From Candidatus Nomurabacteria bacterium (GTDB taxonomy: Bacteria > Patescibacteriota > Saccharimonadia > Saccharimonadales > Saccharimonadaceae), in assembly GCA_031290255.1 (NCBI GenBank), contig JAITNW010000010.1, positions 1-52,428 on the forward strand: a stretch of 52,428 nucleotides of DNA, given 5' to 3'. The notes beneath the pieces are model-generated. The model searched no databases. It had not been told where the DNA came from and worked only from the letters and a program-made list of their open reading frames with translations. This document shows, in pieces, positions 1-8,520 of this stretch (positions are counted from its first letter, which is position 1; each line of letters starts with the position of its first letter). Position numbers and translations under genes: made by a program.

Positions 1-177
1 CGTCAGAGCGGGTGGCAGGACATAGGAGCCCTCAAAGTTTCAAATAATTGTTCCATCATACCCGCGGTATTACCCAAGAAATTTGCAGGCAAACTGCCGG
101 CAGGGGCCTTGCAGTGTAATATTTCTAAGGAAGCAATTTTTGAGACTTTGAGGAAAATGTCCTGACAGGACCCGCCC
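1..177. repeat. Palindromic element A, copy 1
   Basis: This stretch matches the reverse complement of 15730-15906 without indels; by eye 174 of 177 bases agree, with the three differences clustered near 118-125. The element is itself an imperfect palindrome: about 45 bases at each end pair with each other (GAGCGGGT..CAGGACA..CTCAAAG against the other end), and the middle holds the perfect palindrome CTGCCGGCAG. The first base of the window coincides with the last matching base of copy 2, so the contig or window may begin at the element edge and more could lie to the left. An open frame crosses it but has no start signal or family resemblance, so it is not called as a gene. Confidence 0.85.
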
Positions 178-199
178 AGAGACACTACTATCTTACAGT

Positions 200-1780
200 C
201 TAAATGCCATCTTCATCAGTGAAGATCTCTGCACCGAAGCTTTCGTTAATGCGCATCATGATGCTACGGGGTTTGCGGCCAAATTGAACAACTAGCTCGT
301 CGACGGTTTTACCTTTGAGGTATTGTTCGATGAGGAGGATGGAGTCACCGATGGTCCAGGACTTGCGGGCGTTGGGCCATTTGGCGCGTTCTTTTGCGAC
401 GCGTTCAGCCCATTTGGTTTTGGCTTGGAGTTTTTTCTCGGCTTCTGGGTCAAGGTTTGCGGGTTCTTGGGATTTTTGGGATTCTTGGGGGGTTTTCTTG
501 GGAGCGAGGGCTGTTTTAGCTAATTCGAGGATTTTGGGGTCGAGGTTGGCGGAAAGTTTGGCGGAATCTTGGCGGAAAACAGCGTCGCGGGCGAGAACTT
601 CTTGGTTGACGAGAATGGCTTGGCGATTGATGCCAATGAGAGAAAGCCCAGTGAGGGATTTGACGCGGGAGAGGGCGACGTAGCCCATGCCGGGCTCGAA
701 GGCGCGGCGGAGGTCGATTTTGGCGGAATCCATAGTCATGCCTTGGCTTTTATGAATGGTGATGGCCCACGCTAGGCGGAGCGGGACTTGACTTACGGTA
801 GCGCGGTTGGTTTCACCGTCGATCATATTCCATTCTTCGGGGGCGACTTTGATGGTGCGACCGTTTTTAAATTCGACTATTGGATAACCGTCGAAACCGA
901 AATCTATGACCTTGCCAATGCTGCCGTTCCAGAAACCCTTTTCGGGTACATTTTTTACGGACATGACTAATGCGCCGACTTTAAGCTTGAGAGTTTCGGG
1001 GGCGAGGATGCTATTTAACAGTTTTTCCCAGTAGGTTCTGTTACCATGGTGCTCGGCGGAAAAAGATTGCTCAGAGCCTCTAACATTTTTGAGTTTTTGA
1101 TGGTTGACGTTGTCGACGGCAGAATTATGGGTGTGCAATTCTGTGAGCTCGCCGGAAAGTTCAGCGTTGATACGGTTCATGAGACTGCTGATGTGATGCT
1201 TACGGTAATCGCCACTTCTAATGGCGTTTAAGATTTCGAGGTACTCGGAATCGTCTTGGCGGTGCTGTTCTGTCAGATAAAGGGTTTGAAAATCGGCTTC
1301 TTTCCAGACGAGAGCGTCGTAGGCGAAGTTGGCGACGCGGTCGCGGCTGATGGGCGGGAGCTGGAAAAAGTCGCCACAGACGATGACTTGGATGCCACCG
1401 AAAGGTTTGAGGAGCTCTCCGCGGACACGGCGACAGACTTGGTCGACAAGGTCGAGGTAGTAGGAGTGGAGCATGGAGATTTCGTCGATGATGAGGATTT
1501 CGGTGTTTTCGATGGTGGTGCGGCGGGTTTTGGGGAGCTTGTCGAAGAACCAGCGATTGAGGTCTTCCCTGGTGCCGATGCCACTCCAGGAGTGGATGGT
1601 GTTGCCGTTTAGGTGAGTGGCGGCGATGCCGGTGCTGGCGGTGACGGCGACTTTGCGCCCTCTGGCTTTGCTGGCGCGGATAAATTGGTTGAGAACATAG
1701 GTTTTGCCGGCACCGGCGGCACCAGTTAGAAAGCAGTTGCGACCGCTTAACATTACACCTAGAGATTCGGCTTGCTTCAT
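200..1780 (-). CDS. PIF1/RecD-like DNA helicase
   Basis: This 526-residue superfamily 1B helicase resembles PIF1, which unwinds DNA 5'-3' and acts on replication and recombination intermediates. Walker A is GAAGAGKT (about 20-27) and Walker B IIDEIS lies near residue 100. A GDFFQLPP motif follows, then a UvrD_C_2-type end with TIHKSQGMT, where the lysine and glutamine contact nucleotide and DNA, and YVALSRV. After a charged Lys/Glu/Gln linker comes a 45-residue C-terminal domain (KSWTIGDSILLIEQYLKG) of helix-turn-helix appearance that PIF1 cores do not need. I chose the ATG at 1780 and not the one at 1807 because TAATAT ends 7 bases before it, the leaderless pattern common in this window. It is transcribed away from purC and runs toward element A copy 1. 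Confidence 0.88.
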   Translation of the reverse strand: MKQAESLGVMLSGRNCFLTGAAGAGKTYVLNQFIRASKARGRKVAVTASTGIAATHLNGNTIHSWSGIGTREDLNRWFFDKLPKTRRTTIENTEILIIDEISMLHSYYLDLVDQVCRRVRGELLKPFGGIQVIVCGDFFQLPPISRDRVANFAYDALVWKEADFQTLYLTEQHRQDDSEYLEILNAIRSGDYRKHHISSLMNRINAELSGELTELHTHNSAVDNVNHQKLKNVRGSEQSFSAEHHGNRTYWEKLLNSILAPETLKLKVGALVMSVKNVPEKGFWNGSIGKVIDFGFDGYPIVEFKNGRTIKVAPEEWNMIDGETNRATVSQVPLRLAWAITIHKSQGMTMDSAKIDLRRAFEPGMGYVALSRVKSLTGLSLIGINRQAILVNQEVLARDAVFRQDSAKLSANLDPKILELAKTALAPKKTPQESQKSQEPANLDPEAEKKLQAKTKWAERVAKERAKWPNARKSWTIGDSILLIEQYLKGKTVDELVVQFGRKPRSIMMRINESFGAEIFTDEDGI

Positions 1781-1810
1781 ACTCTGTATATTAACACAAT
1801 TTAACATAAT

Positions 1811-1876
1811 TTGACTTTTTAGATATTTTGTGATAGTATGGGGCTACACACGTAGAGTGGGCACTTGTTTTTGAGT
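1811..1876 (+). promoter_or_regulatory. purC promoter and leader (leader family copy 1)
   Basis: TTGACT (1811-1816), a 17-base spacer and TAGTAT (1834-1839) form a good sigma-70 type promoter reading toward purC. The transcript would have a leader of roughly 60 bases ending in AAGGAGG before the ATG. The 66 bases shown align without gaps to 28686-28751 (51 of 66 identical by my count), including the downstream block CTTGTTTTTGAGT. A weaker relative begins at 35410. The part beyond the promoter is therefore conserved too, but I see no strong conserved hairpin in it. Confidence 0.65.
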
Positions 1877-1908
1877 GTCTCTGGTTCATTATCAAGGAGG
1901 AAAGCTAT

Positions 1909-2844
1909 ATGAGTAAAACTGTTGCTAGGATTTGGAAACAGGCTGAACTGGTTGACCGGTGTATTTATAGGATAAGTATTCCCGATCAGCCGGAAATGGT
2001 AGCAATCGAAATGACTGATGAGGTGCCGGTGCTGGGCTTGGCGCGCGGGAAAGTGAAATATCGCGGGCAGATTATGACGCAGATTGCAGAATTTTTTCTG
2101 AAGGCCACAGAGGATGTAATGCCGAATTTTTTACTGCTGAATCCTGCAAATTTGCCGATGAATATGCTGCTGGGCGAATATTGTAGGCCGATGCCGATAA
2201 AATTTATCGTGAGGCGCTATCTGTCGGGCAATCTTTATGCGAATTACCGATCGACAGATGGGATGACCCCGTGGGGGAGGCTGGATGCAGATTTGCCACA
2301 TTATTATAAATTCCGAGGACTCGTGCTGACGCCGATGGTGGAAACACCGAGTGGTGTGCAAATTCCGATAACTGAGTCGGAAATTGTGCAGGAGGGGCAT
2401 TTGACGGTCGAGGAGCTGATGTTCCTCAGGGAGAAAAGCTTTGATTTATTTCTGAGAGGCGAAATGTACGCAGCAAAAATAGGATGGGCACTGGCAAGTA
2501 GCGCGTTTGAATATGGTTGGGACTGTGACGGGAATTTGTTAGTTACAAATAATTTATTGGTACCGGATTGCTCGTGTTATTGGAAGACTCAGGATGAGTT
2601 ATTTTCAGATGAGAATCCGCCGGTGGCGGAGAAAGCCAGTGGATACGCGAGCTCATCAATTCAGCGTCAGGCAAAAAAGCATGGAATCGATGCGGATGAT
2701 GTGGTGCTGACACCCCATATGCGAAGTGAAGTTTATTTGGCGTATTTGGAGTTTTACCGGATGATGAATGGGTATCCGTTTTATCCGGTGAAGAAGTCGG
2801 CGGATCCGATGAAGGTACTTGAGCGAATATTTGATTTTAGGTAG
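1909..2844 (+). CDS. purC: PurC-like SAICAR synthetase family protein
   Basis: This 311-residue protein resembles phosphoribosylaminoimidazole-succinocarboxamide synthase, which joins CAIR and aspartate using ATP in purine synthesis. Family features in order: IKFIVRRYLSGNLY (ribotide-binding region, usually VRxYxxGS), FEYGWDCDGNLLV, and VPDCSCYW in place of the usual TPDSSRFW. The DE pair that normally precedes this last motif (LIDE) reads NN here, and the N-terminal GKVRD-type loop is also unusual (RGKVKYRG). A strong AAGGAGG lies 8 bases before the ATG. No other purine gene is in the window, so it may work on salvaged intermediates or have changed substrate. Family membership is clear to me; the exact reaction is not. 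Confidence 0.75.
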   Translation: MSKTVARIWKQAELVDRCIYRISIPDQPEMVAIEMTDEVPVLGLARGKVKYRGQIMTQIAEFFLKATEDVMPNFLLLNPANLPMNMLLGEYCRPMPIKFIVRRYLSGNLYANYRSTDGMTPWGRLDADLPHYYKFRGLVLTPMVETPSGVQIPITESEIVQEGHLTVEELMFLREKSFDLFLRGEMYAAKIGWALASSAFEYGWDCDGNLLVTNNLLVPDCSCYWKTQDELFSDENPPVAEKASGYASSSIQRQAKKHGIDADDVVLTPHMRSEVYLAYLEFYRMMNGYPFYPVKKSADPMKVLERIFDFR

Positions 2845-2884
2845 CTTTATGTGGGCGCGATTGGGCGCCGAACCTCCTCTCTTT

Positions 2885-2920
2885 GCCCCGTCTTCACAAA
2901 AGGCGGGGCTTTTCTTTTTT
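2885..2920 (+). terminator. Rho-independent terminator after purC
   Basis: GCCCCGTCT pairs with AGGCGGGGC around an 8-base loop and is followed by a T-rich run (TTTTCTTTTTT). It ends the purC transcript about 40 bases past the stop and lies directly before the promoter of the next gene. Confidence 0.85.
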
Positions 2921-2945
2921 ATTAGTTATTGTATAATTGACGGAC

Positions 2946-4703
2946 ATGGTTAAACGAGTGTTTTATTATTTTTGGCGGGCGTTGATGCGGCATAAATTCT
3001 TGGCGATTGCGCTTTTATTGTTGGTGCCGGTAAATGTGCTGCTAGGGCGTATCTTTGTGCCGATCGGGACGAGCGAAATGATTGGAAAACTGAGTTCTGG
3101 GAATTTTGAATTTGCGGAATATATCCCTCTGCTTATATTTACGATTGGGGCGGCGGCGATTCAGAATCTTTTTTTGGTACGGGTTGCGGATTGGATAGAC
3201 TGGTCGCTGGACGCTAAGGGTGGGTTTTATTTGGCAAATTTGTCTTTTGATAAGATCATTCAGCAGTCAATGACTTTTCACAATAATCGGTTTTCGGGGT
3301 CGCTGACTTCACAGGCGAATAAGTTGCCGGCGGCGTTTACGCGGCTAAAATCGACTTTTGTGTGGAATTTGTATCCGTTAATTATGATGGTAATTCTGAC
3401 GGTGGGGGCGGTGTGGTTTATTTCGCCGATCTATGCGTTGATTTTGCTCGGGGCGGTCGTGCTATATGCGATTATTGCTACGGTGACTTTTGTGAAGACG
3501 CGGCATGTGGATGCGAAGCTTGCGACGGCCGAGAATAAGCAGACTGGACAATTGGCGGACTCAATTACAAATATTTTGAGTGTAAAATCTTATGCGCGGG
3601 AGAATCATGAGAAAAAGCGATTTGCGCGGGTGGCGGAGAAGACTAAGGGGGCGACTTATGGGGTGGCGAAGGTGAGTATGTGGCGGAATTTTTCCTTGAA
3701 CATAGTTAATACTGGCGCTTTTGTGGTACTTTTGATACTGATAATTAACGGACATAGTTTGTTTGGGTTTACAGTGGCAAATGTGGTACTTCTGTATACT
3801 TTGACGAGTCAGCTGCTGAGTGAAATGTGGACGCTGAATCATGTTTTGCGCGATTTTAATCGTGCGATTGGTGATGCGAAAGAAATGGTGGAGATTTTGG
3901 ATGAGCCGCTGACGGTGGAAGATCAATCAGAGAAAGAGCTGGCGGTAAAATCTGCGGAGATTGATTTTCATAATATTACTTTTAAGCATGCTGAACAGAG
4001 GGAGGCGATTTTTAAGGAGTTTAACTTGAAGATGGCGCCGGGAGAGCGAATTGGATTAGTTGGGATCAGTGGCTCTGGTAAGACTACGCTGACGAAGCTT
4101 TTGTTGAGGTTTGCTGATGTGGATGAGGGGCAAATCTTGGTGGATGGACAAGATATTTCGATGGTGACGCAAGATTCGTTAAGACGTATGGTAGCTTATG
4201 TGCCGCAGGAAACTTCCCTGTTTCATCGTTCGATTGCGGAGAATATTGCTTACGGCAAGCCGGGTGCTAGTATTGAGGAAATTAAAAAGGCGGCGAAGTT
4301 GGCGAATGCGCATGATTTTGTGAAAGAATTACCTGAAGGTTATGAGACGCTGGTGGGAGAGCGGGGGGTGAAGTTGTCTGGTGGGCAGAGGCAAAGGGTG
4401 GCGATTGCGCGGGCGATTTTGAAAGATGCACCGATTTTAGTGCTAGATGAGGCGACTTCGGCTCTGGATTCGGAGAGTGAGGAATTGATTCAGGAAGCTC
4501 TTGGCGAGCTGATGAAGGGGCGGACTAGTTTGGTGATTGCTCATCGGCTGAGTACGGTGGCTTCGCTTGATCGGATTGTGGTGCTTAAGGATGGGAGGAT
4601 TATTGAGCAGGGGACGCATCGGCAGTTGGTGATGAGGGGTGGGGAGTATGCTAAGTTGTGGAGTCGGCAGAGTGGGGCTTTTCTTGAGGAAGATGACGAA
4701 TAG
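2946..4703 (+). CDS. ABC exporter, fused membrane and ATPase domains
   Basis: This 585-residue half-transporter has the MsbA/LmrA layout: about six membrane helices in the first 310 residues, then an ATPase domain with Walker A GISGSGKTT (near 370), Q-loop YVPQETSLFHR, signature LSGGQRQR (near 476), Walker B ILVLDEATSALD and the H-loop IAHRLST. Such proteins act as dimers and export lipids, peptides or drugs; the substrate cannot be told. The frame allows a TTG start at 2937, but the ATG at 2946 is preferred because TATAAT (2932-2937) ends 8 bases before it, so the mRNA would be nearly leaderless. It stands alone between purC and the oppositely oriented ppa. Confidence 0.9.
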   Translation: MVKRVFYYFWRALMRHKFLAIALLLLVPVNVLLGRIFVPIGTSEMIGKLSSGNFEFAEYIPLLIFTIGAAAIQNLFLVRVADWIDWSLDAKGGFYLANLSFDKIIQQSMTFHNNRFSGSLTSQANKLPAAFTRLKSTFVWNLYPLIMMVILTVGAVWFISPIYALILLGAVVLYAIIATVTFVKTRHVDAKLATAENKQTGQLADSITNILSVKSYARENHEKKRFARVAEKTKGATYGVAKVSMWRNFSLNIVNTGAFVVLLILIINGHSLFGFTVANVVLLYTLTSQLLSEMWTLNHVLRDFNRAIGDAKEMVEILDEPLTVEDQSEKELAVKSAEIDFHNITFKHAEQREAIFKEFNLKMAPGERIGLVGISGSGKTTLTKLLLRFADVDEGQILVDGQDISMVTQDSLRRMVAYVPQETSLFHRSIAENIAYGKPGASIEEIKKAAKLANAHDFVKELPEGYETLVGERGVKLSGGQRQRVAIARAILKDAPILVLDEATSALDSESEELIQEALGELMKGRTSLVIAHRLSTVASLDRIVVLKDGRIIEQGTHRQLVMRGGEYAKLWSRQSGAFLEEDDE

Positions 4704-4773
4704 AGCTTTTCATGAGACTAGCTGATCCTTAGTCCTCCGACGTGCAGTTTAGGTATTTAGTTCTGTTGGGGAG

Positions 4774-5307
4774 TTATTTGTTTGCGTTCCAGCGGGTGAT
4801 GGCGTCTTTTATGATGGTTTTTGCTTCGTTGGTGCCGAAGAAGCCTTTTACTATTGTGGTGCCGGGTTTTTTGAGGTCTTTGTAGTGGCTGAAGTGGAAT
4901 TCGATTTGTTCGATGAGGCGTTTTGGTAAATCTTCAATCGTGTTGTATGCGTTGCCGTTGTTGCGGTCGTCTGCGGCTACGGCGATAATTTTGTCGTCGA
5001 CTTCGCCATCGTCTTCGAATTTCATGACGCCGAGGACGCGGGCTTTGGTGTAGATACCGGTGGTGAGGGGTTGATCGGTGATCATAAGTACGTCGAGTTC
5101 GTCGCCGTCTTCGTCGAGGGTTTGGGGGATGAAGCCGTAATTGCAGGGTTTTGCGAAAATAATTGGCTCAATGCGGTCAAGCATAAAGCAGGCGTTTTTG
5201 CGATCCCATTCTATCTTATGGTTACTACCGGTTGGGATTTCGATGACTACGTTGATCTCGTTATTTTCGTAGTCGCCGGGGGTTAAAATTTTATTAAAGT
5301 CTGCCAT
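4774..5307 (-). CDS. ppa: Inorganic pyrophosphatase (family I)
   Basis: This soluble 177-residue enzyme hydrolyses pyrophosphate released by polymerases and synthetases. The family I signature is clear: EIPTGSNHKIEWD near the N-terminus, then the active-site run DEDGDELDVLMI with the metal-binding aspartates, and KGFFGTNEAKTIIKDAI near the end. Length is normal for a bacterial hexameric enzyme. The start at 5307 (MADFNK) is chosen over 5334 because AGGAG lies 8 bases upstream. It is convergent with the ABC exporter and divergent from gap, with about 137 bases of shared upstream DNA. Confidence 0.95.
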   Translation of the reverse strand: MADFNKILTPGDYENNEINVVIEIPTGSNHKIEWDRKNACFMLDRIEPIIFAKPCNYGFIPQTLDEDGDELDVLMITDQPLTTGIYTKARVLGVMKFEDDGEVDDKIIAVAADDRNNGNAYNTIEDLPKRLIEQIEFHFSHYKDLKKPGTTIVKGFFGTNEAKTIIKDAITRWNANK

Positions 5308-5405
5308 TTGATAACTCCTTTTTGTATAATTCATATCTTATCATTTTTGTGTGGAAACTTCAAAACAGCCGTGCCGAGCTGCTCTTCTAACACCATTGTT
5401 CTTTG

Positions 5406-5440
5406 TGCTATAATAAAACGTAAGAAGTTTAATAGGAGAT
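5406..5440 (+). promoter_or_regulatory. gap operon promoter and ribosome binding site
   Basis: TG-C-TATAAT (TATAAT at 5409-5414) is an extended -10 element. AGGAG at about 5434-5438 precedes the gap ATG by 6-7 bases. Unlike many single genes here, this operon has a short leader with a Shine-Dalgarno site. Confidence 0.65.
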
Positions 5441-5444
5441 AATC

Positions 5445-6455
5445 ATGGTGAAGGTGGCGATAAACGGTTTTGGGCGGATTGGGCGTAATGCTTTCAAGAT
5501 CGCATTTGACCGTGGAGATCTTGAGATTGTGGCGGTGAATGATTTGACAGATACGGCGACTTTGGCGCATCTGCTCAAATATGATTCAAGTTACGGTACG
5601 TATAGTAGGAATATTGGTCATGATGAGCAGAATATAATTGTTGACGGTAAGCCGATTCGGGTGTTGGCAGAAAAAGATCCTTCTGCTCTGCCCTGGCGAG
5701 ATTTGGGCGTAGATGTCGTAATTGAATGTACGGGTTTGTTTACTGATCCTGAAAAAGCAAAAATGCATATTGATGCAGGGGCGAAGCGCGTGGTGATTTC
5801 GGCGCCAGCTAAGGGTGAGGGTGCCAAAACTATCGTGATTGGGGTGAATGAAGATACTCTCACTGCGGAGGATACGGTCGTGTCTAACGCTTCCTGCACC
5901 ACCAACTGTATCGCGCCCGTTATGAAAGTACTTGAAGATAATTTTGGTATTGATAAGGCAATGATGACTACCGTGCATTCATATACAGCGAGCCAGCGAT
6001 TGCAGGATGCGCCGGCGAAAGATTTGCGTGAAGCAAGAGCGGCTGCAGAGAATATTGTGCCGACTAGCACGGGGGCTTCAAAAGCAGCAGCGCTGACAAT
6101 ACCTGCTCTAAAAGATAAATTTAATGGTCTTTCTGTGCGCGTACCGACCCCAGTTGTGTCACTAGCAGATATTACCGCTGTACTGAAGCGAGATACGTCG
6201 GTTGAAGAGATCAATAATATATTTAGTAAAGCAGCGCGCGAGCCTTATTATGAAGGTATCTTGGATGCAACGGAAGAAGAGCTCGTATCTGTTGACTTCA
6301 AAGGCAATTCTCATTCGGCTATTGTAGATCTTAAACTCACGGATGTGATTGGTGGCAATCTGGTCAAAGTCGTAGCCTGGTATGACAATGAGTGGGGGTA
6401 TTCTAATCGTTTAGTGGAGCTTACGGCTGATTTTGCTAAGATGGAGACTCAATAA
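5445..6455 (+). CDS. gap: Glyceraldehyde-3-phosphate dehydrogenase
   Basis: This 336-residue NAD(P)-dependent enzyme converts glyceraldehyde-3-phosphate and phosphate to 1,3-bisphosphoglycerate. The Rossmann start INGFGRIGRNAFK is followed by the catalytic-cysteine motif ASCTTNC (Cys near residue 151), the TVHSYTASQ histidine region and WYDNEWGYSNR at the end. All key residues are present and length is typical. It is the first gene of a tightly packed operon: rpiB begins 5 bases after its stop, then rpe, a PfkB-family kinase and a LOG-family protein follow with gaps of 1-2 bases. The grouping links lower glycolysis to pentose-phosphate interconversion. Confidence 0.97.
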   Translation: MVKVAINGFGRIGRNAFKIAFDRGDLEIVAVNDLTDTATLAHLLKYDSSYGTYSRNIGHDEQNIIVDGKPIRVLAEKDPSALPWRDLGVDVVIECTGLFTDPEKAKMHIDAGAKRVVISAPAKGEGAKTIVIGVNEDTLTAEDTVVSNASCTTNCIAPVMKVLEDNFGIDKAMMTTVHSYTASQRLQDAPAKDLREARAAAENIVPTSTGASKAAALTIPALKDKFNGLSVRVPTPVVSLADITAVLKRDTSVEEINNIFSKAAREPYYEGILDATEEELVSVDFKGNSHSAIVDLKLTDVIGGNLVKVVAWYDNEWGYSNRLVELTADFAKMETQ

Positions 6456-6460
6456 AGAAG

Positions 6461-6895
6461 ATGCGTATTTACCTTGGAGCAGACCACAGAGGTTTTGAGC
6501 TAAAAAATGAGATAGTGGGGTGGCTTAAGGCTACGCAGAAAGACTATGTAGATTTAGGGGCCTTTGAGCTATTGCCAGAAGACGATTATAATGATTACAC
6601 AAAATCTGTGGTGCAAGAAATTCTTAAGAACCCGGAAGAAGCGCGAGGCGTTCTGCTGTGTGGGTCTGCCCAGGGAATGTGCATGCAAGCGAATCGTTTC
6701 AAAGGTATCAGGGCGGCACATTGCCACAATGCCACAGAAATGGCGGAGTCGCGGAGCCACAATGATGCCAATATAGTGTGCATACCTGCTGATGAGCTGG
6801 TGGATTATGCTGCAATTATTGATGCGCTTCTTGAAACTGAGTTTTTGACTCTAGAAAAATATATCCGGCGAAACAGAAAGTTGGACGAGGAGTAA
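6461..6895 (+). CDS. rpiB: Ribose-5-phosphate isomerase B
   Basis: This 144-residue RpiB/LacAB family protein interconverts ribose-5-phosphate and ribulose-5-phosphate. The N-terminal GADHRGFELK is the family signature, and VLLCGSAQGMCMQANR corresponds to the GTGxGMSxxANK loop, although the usual catalytic Cys is shifted into a CGSAQG context. HCHNATEMAESRSHNDANI matches the R/HN region near the end. The ATG follows the gap stop by 5 bases with only a weak AAGAAG ribosome site, so translation is probably coupled. Together with rpe it supplies ribose phosphate for nucleotides. Confidence 0.9.
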   Translation: MRIYLGADHRGFELKNEIVGWLKATQKDYVDLGAFELLPEDDYNDYTKSVVQEILKNPEEARGVLLCGSAQGMCMQANRFKGIRAAHCHNATEMAESRSHNDANIVCIPADELVDYAAIIDALLETEFLTLEKYIRRNRKLDEE

Positions 6896-6897
6896 AT

Positions 6898-7548
6898 ATG
6901 GGGCTAATCACAATTTCACCAACCATCTTGACTGATGACCCAAACCGCTATAAGCAATTAGTGGAGCTATACCATCCGTTCACGAAAAGGGCTCAGATTG
7001 ATATTTCCGACGGCACATTAGCGCCTTCGCGGACGGTACCCATCAATACAACCTGGTGGCCGAAAGGTTGGCTAGTAGATATCCATATGATGGTGATGCA
7101 ACCGTCGCTATATCTGGATATATTGACTAAGCTGAAACCAAATTTAGTGATATTCCATTCTGAGGTGCAAGAAGATTTGACGACTGTTTTTGATACTCTG
7201 AGGCAGAATGATATAAAGGTAGGATTGGCAATCCTGAAACCTACCTTCCCGGGGGACGTGAGGCAATATATTGCAGATGCTGACCACGTGATGATTTTCT
7301 CTGGTGAGCTTGGACAAAATGGTGGAGCAGCTGATTTACTCCAGCTCGAGAAAGTCAGAATTATAAAAAGCATCAAGAAGGATGTTGAAATCGGTTGGGA
7401 TGGAGGGGCGAACGTAAGTAATGTGCGAACAATTGCACAGGCTGGTGTAAATGTAATAAATGTGGGGAATGCGCTGGCGAGCGCAGATAACCCAGCGAAG
7501 ACGTATACTATGCTATCGGCCGAAGCTGAAAAACAAGGAGTAATGTAG
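6898..7548 (+). CDS. rpe: Ribulose-phosphate 3-epimerase family protein
   Basis: This 216-residue TIM-barrel protein would interconvert ribulose-5-phosphate and xylulose-5-phosphate. Visible family marks are ISPTIL at the first strand, IDISDGTLAPS (metal-binding Asp in D-x-x-D), DIHMMVMQP (HLM equivalent), and near the end IGWDGGANVSNV, which matches the DGGI phosphate-binding loop. It is 2 bases downstream of rpiB. Sequence is more divergent than usual (IFHSEVQED for the HxE strand), so substrate preference is inferred from the fold and the operon. Confidence 0.85.
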   Translation: MGLITISPTILTDDPNRYKQLVELYHPFTKRAQIDISDGTLAPSRTVPINTTWWPKGWLVDIHMMVMQPSLYLDILTKLKPNLVIFHSEVQEDLTTVFDTLRQNDIKVGLAILKPTFPGDVRQYIADADHVMIFSGELGQNGGAADLLQLEKVRIIKSIKKDVEIGWDGGANVSNVRTIAQAGVNVINVGNALASADNPAKTYTMLSAEAEKQGVM

Positions 7549-7549
7549 G

Positions 7550-8518
7550 ATGGCAAGGATTGTGAGCATTGGATCAGCACTGCAAGACGTATATCTTATG
7601 GATCGAGATGATTTTACGACGGAGATGGGCGTAGATGGCAAAGATTACTTTGATGGACTTGAGCTAGGAAGTAAGATTGATATTGATAGAGTACAATTCA
7701 GTACTGGCGGAGGCGCAACGAACGCCGCTACAACTTTTGCGCGGAGTGGCCATGAGGCTATTTTTATGGGATGTATCGCGAATGATCCTGCTGGGCAAGC
7801 AGTACTTGATGCATTAGATAAGGAAGGTATAGATACGAGCTATGTATGCTACGCGCGCGGAACGGTACATACGGGTTATTCTGTTTTATTGCTGACGCCG
7901 TCTGGTGAGAGGACGATATTGACCTGCAGAGGAGCTTCGGCAAAATTCGATATGTTAAACCCGAAGGATCTAGACTTGACGCTGCCCGACTGGCTATATG
8001 TTTCTACTCTGAGGGGCGATATGGAGATGTTAGATAAATTCTTTACGAAGGCCAAGAAGCTCGACGCTAAGATTATGTTTAACCCGGGAATGCTTGAGCT
8101 TAAGAATAAGCGCAAGACTATTGGGTTGCTGTCTGATGTGGACGTGCTTCTGGTTAATAAAGAAGAGGCGCAGCAAATTGTCCCAGGTGTAGTGCTAGAA
8201 GAATTGTTATCTCATTTGCGAAGCTATGTGCCGACTGTGATAATCACAGATGGGAATCAGGGTGCAATTGCGAGCGACGGAGATAAGATCTTTAGAGTGG
8301 GGCTTTATGAGGATGTGAAAGTTAAGGACGCAACTGGGGCTGGGGATGCCTTTGGGTCTGGATTTTTGGCGGCCTTTGCGGCTGGCAAATCCTTAAGAAG
8401 CTCCCTGATATTCGCCTCTGCGAATTCAACTTCGGTCGTACGTAAGATCGGCGCAAAAAAAGGTATTATTTCGATTGATGAGAAATTACATACTATGCCG
8501 ATTCAGGAGATACGCTAG
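7550..8518 (+). CDS. PfkB-family carbohydrate kinase
   Basis: This 322-residue ribokinase-fold kinase phosphorylates a sugar or nucleoside using ATP. GGGATNAATTFAR (near residues 49-61) is the N-terminal PfkB substrate-binding signature, and DATGAGDAFGSGF (near 258-270) carries the anion hole and the catalytic aspartate. Length is normal. The ATG is 1 base after the rpe stop, in the sugar-phosphate operon, which suggests ribose, fructose-phosphate or a nucleoside as substrate, but the sequence alone does not decide. It is not the ATP-dependent PfkA type of phosphofructokinase. Confidence 0.88.
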   Translation: MARIVSIGSALQDVYLMDRDDFTTEMGVDGKDYFDGLELGSKIDIDRVQFSTGGGATNAATTFARSGHEAIFMGCIANDPAGQAVLDALDKEGIDTSYVCYARGTVHTGYSVLLLTPSGERTILTCRGASAKFDMLNPKDLDLTLPDWLYVSTLRGDMEMLDKFFTKAKKLDAKIMFNPGMLELKNKRKTIGLLSDVDVLLVNKEEAQQIVPGVVLEELLSHLRSYVPTVIITDGNQGAIASDGDKIFRVGLYEDVKVKDATGAGDAFGSGFLAAFAAGKSLRSSLIFASANSTSVVRKIGAKKGIISIDEKLHTMPIQEIR

Positions 8519-8520
8519 AT

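Noticed and set aside
3-185. 60-residue open frame across element A copy 1
   Set aside because: It runs through a palindromic repeat, has no ribosome site and no family resemblance.
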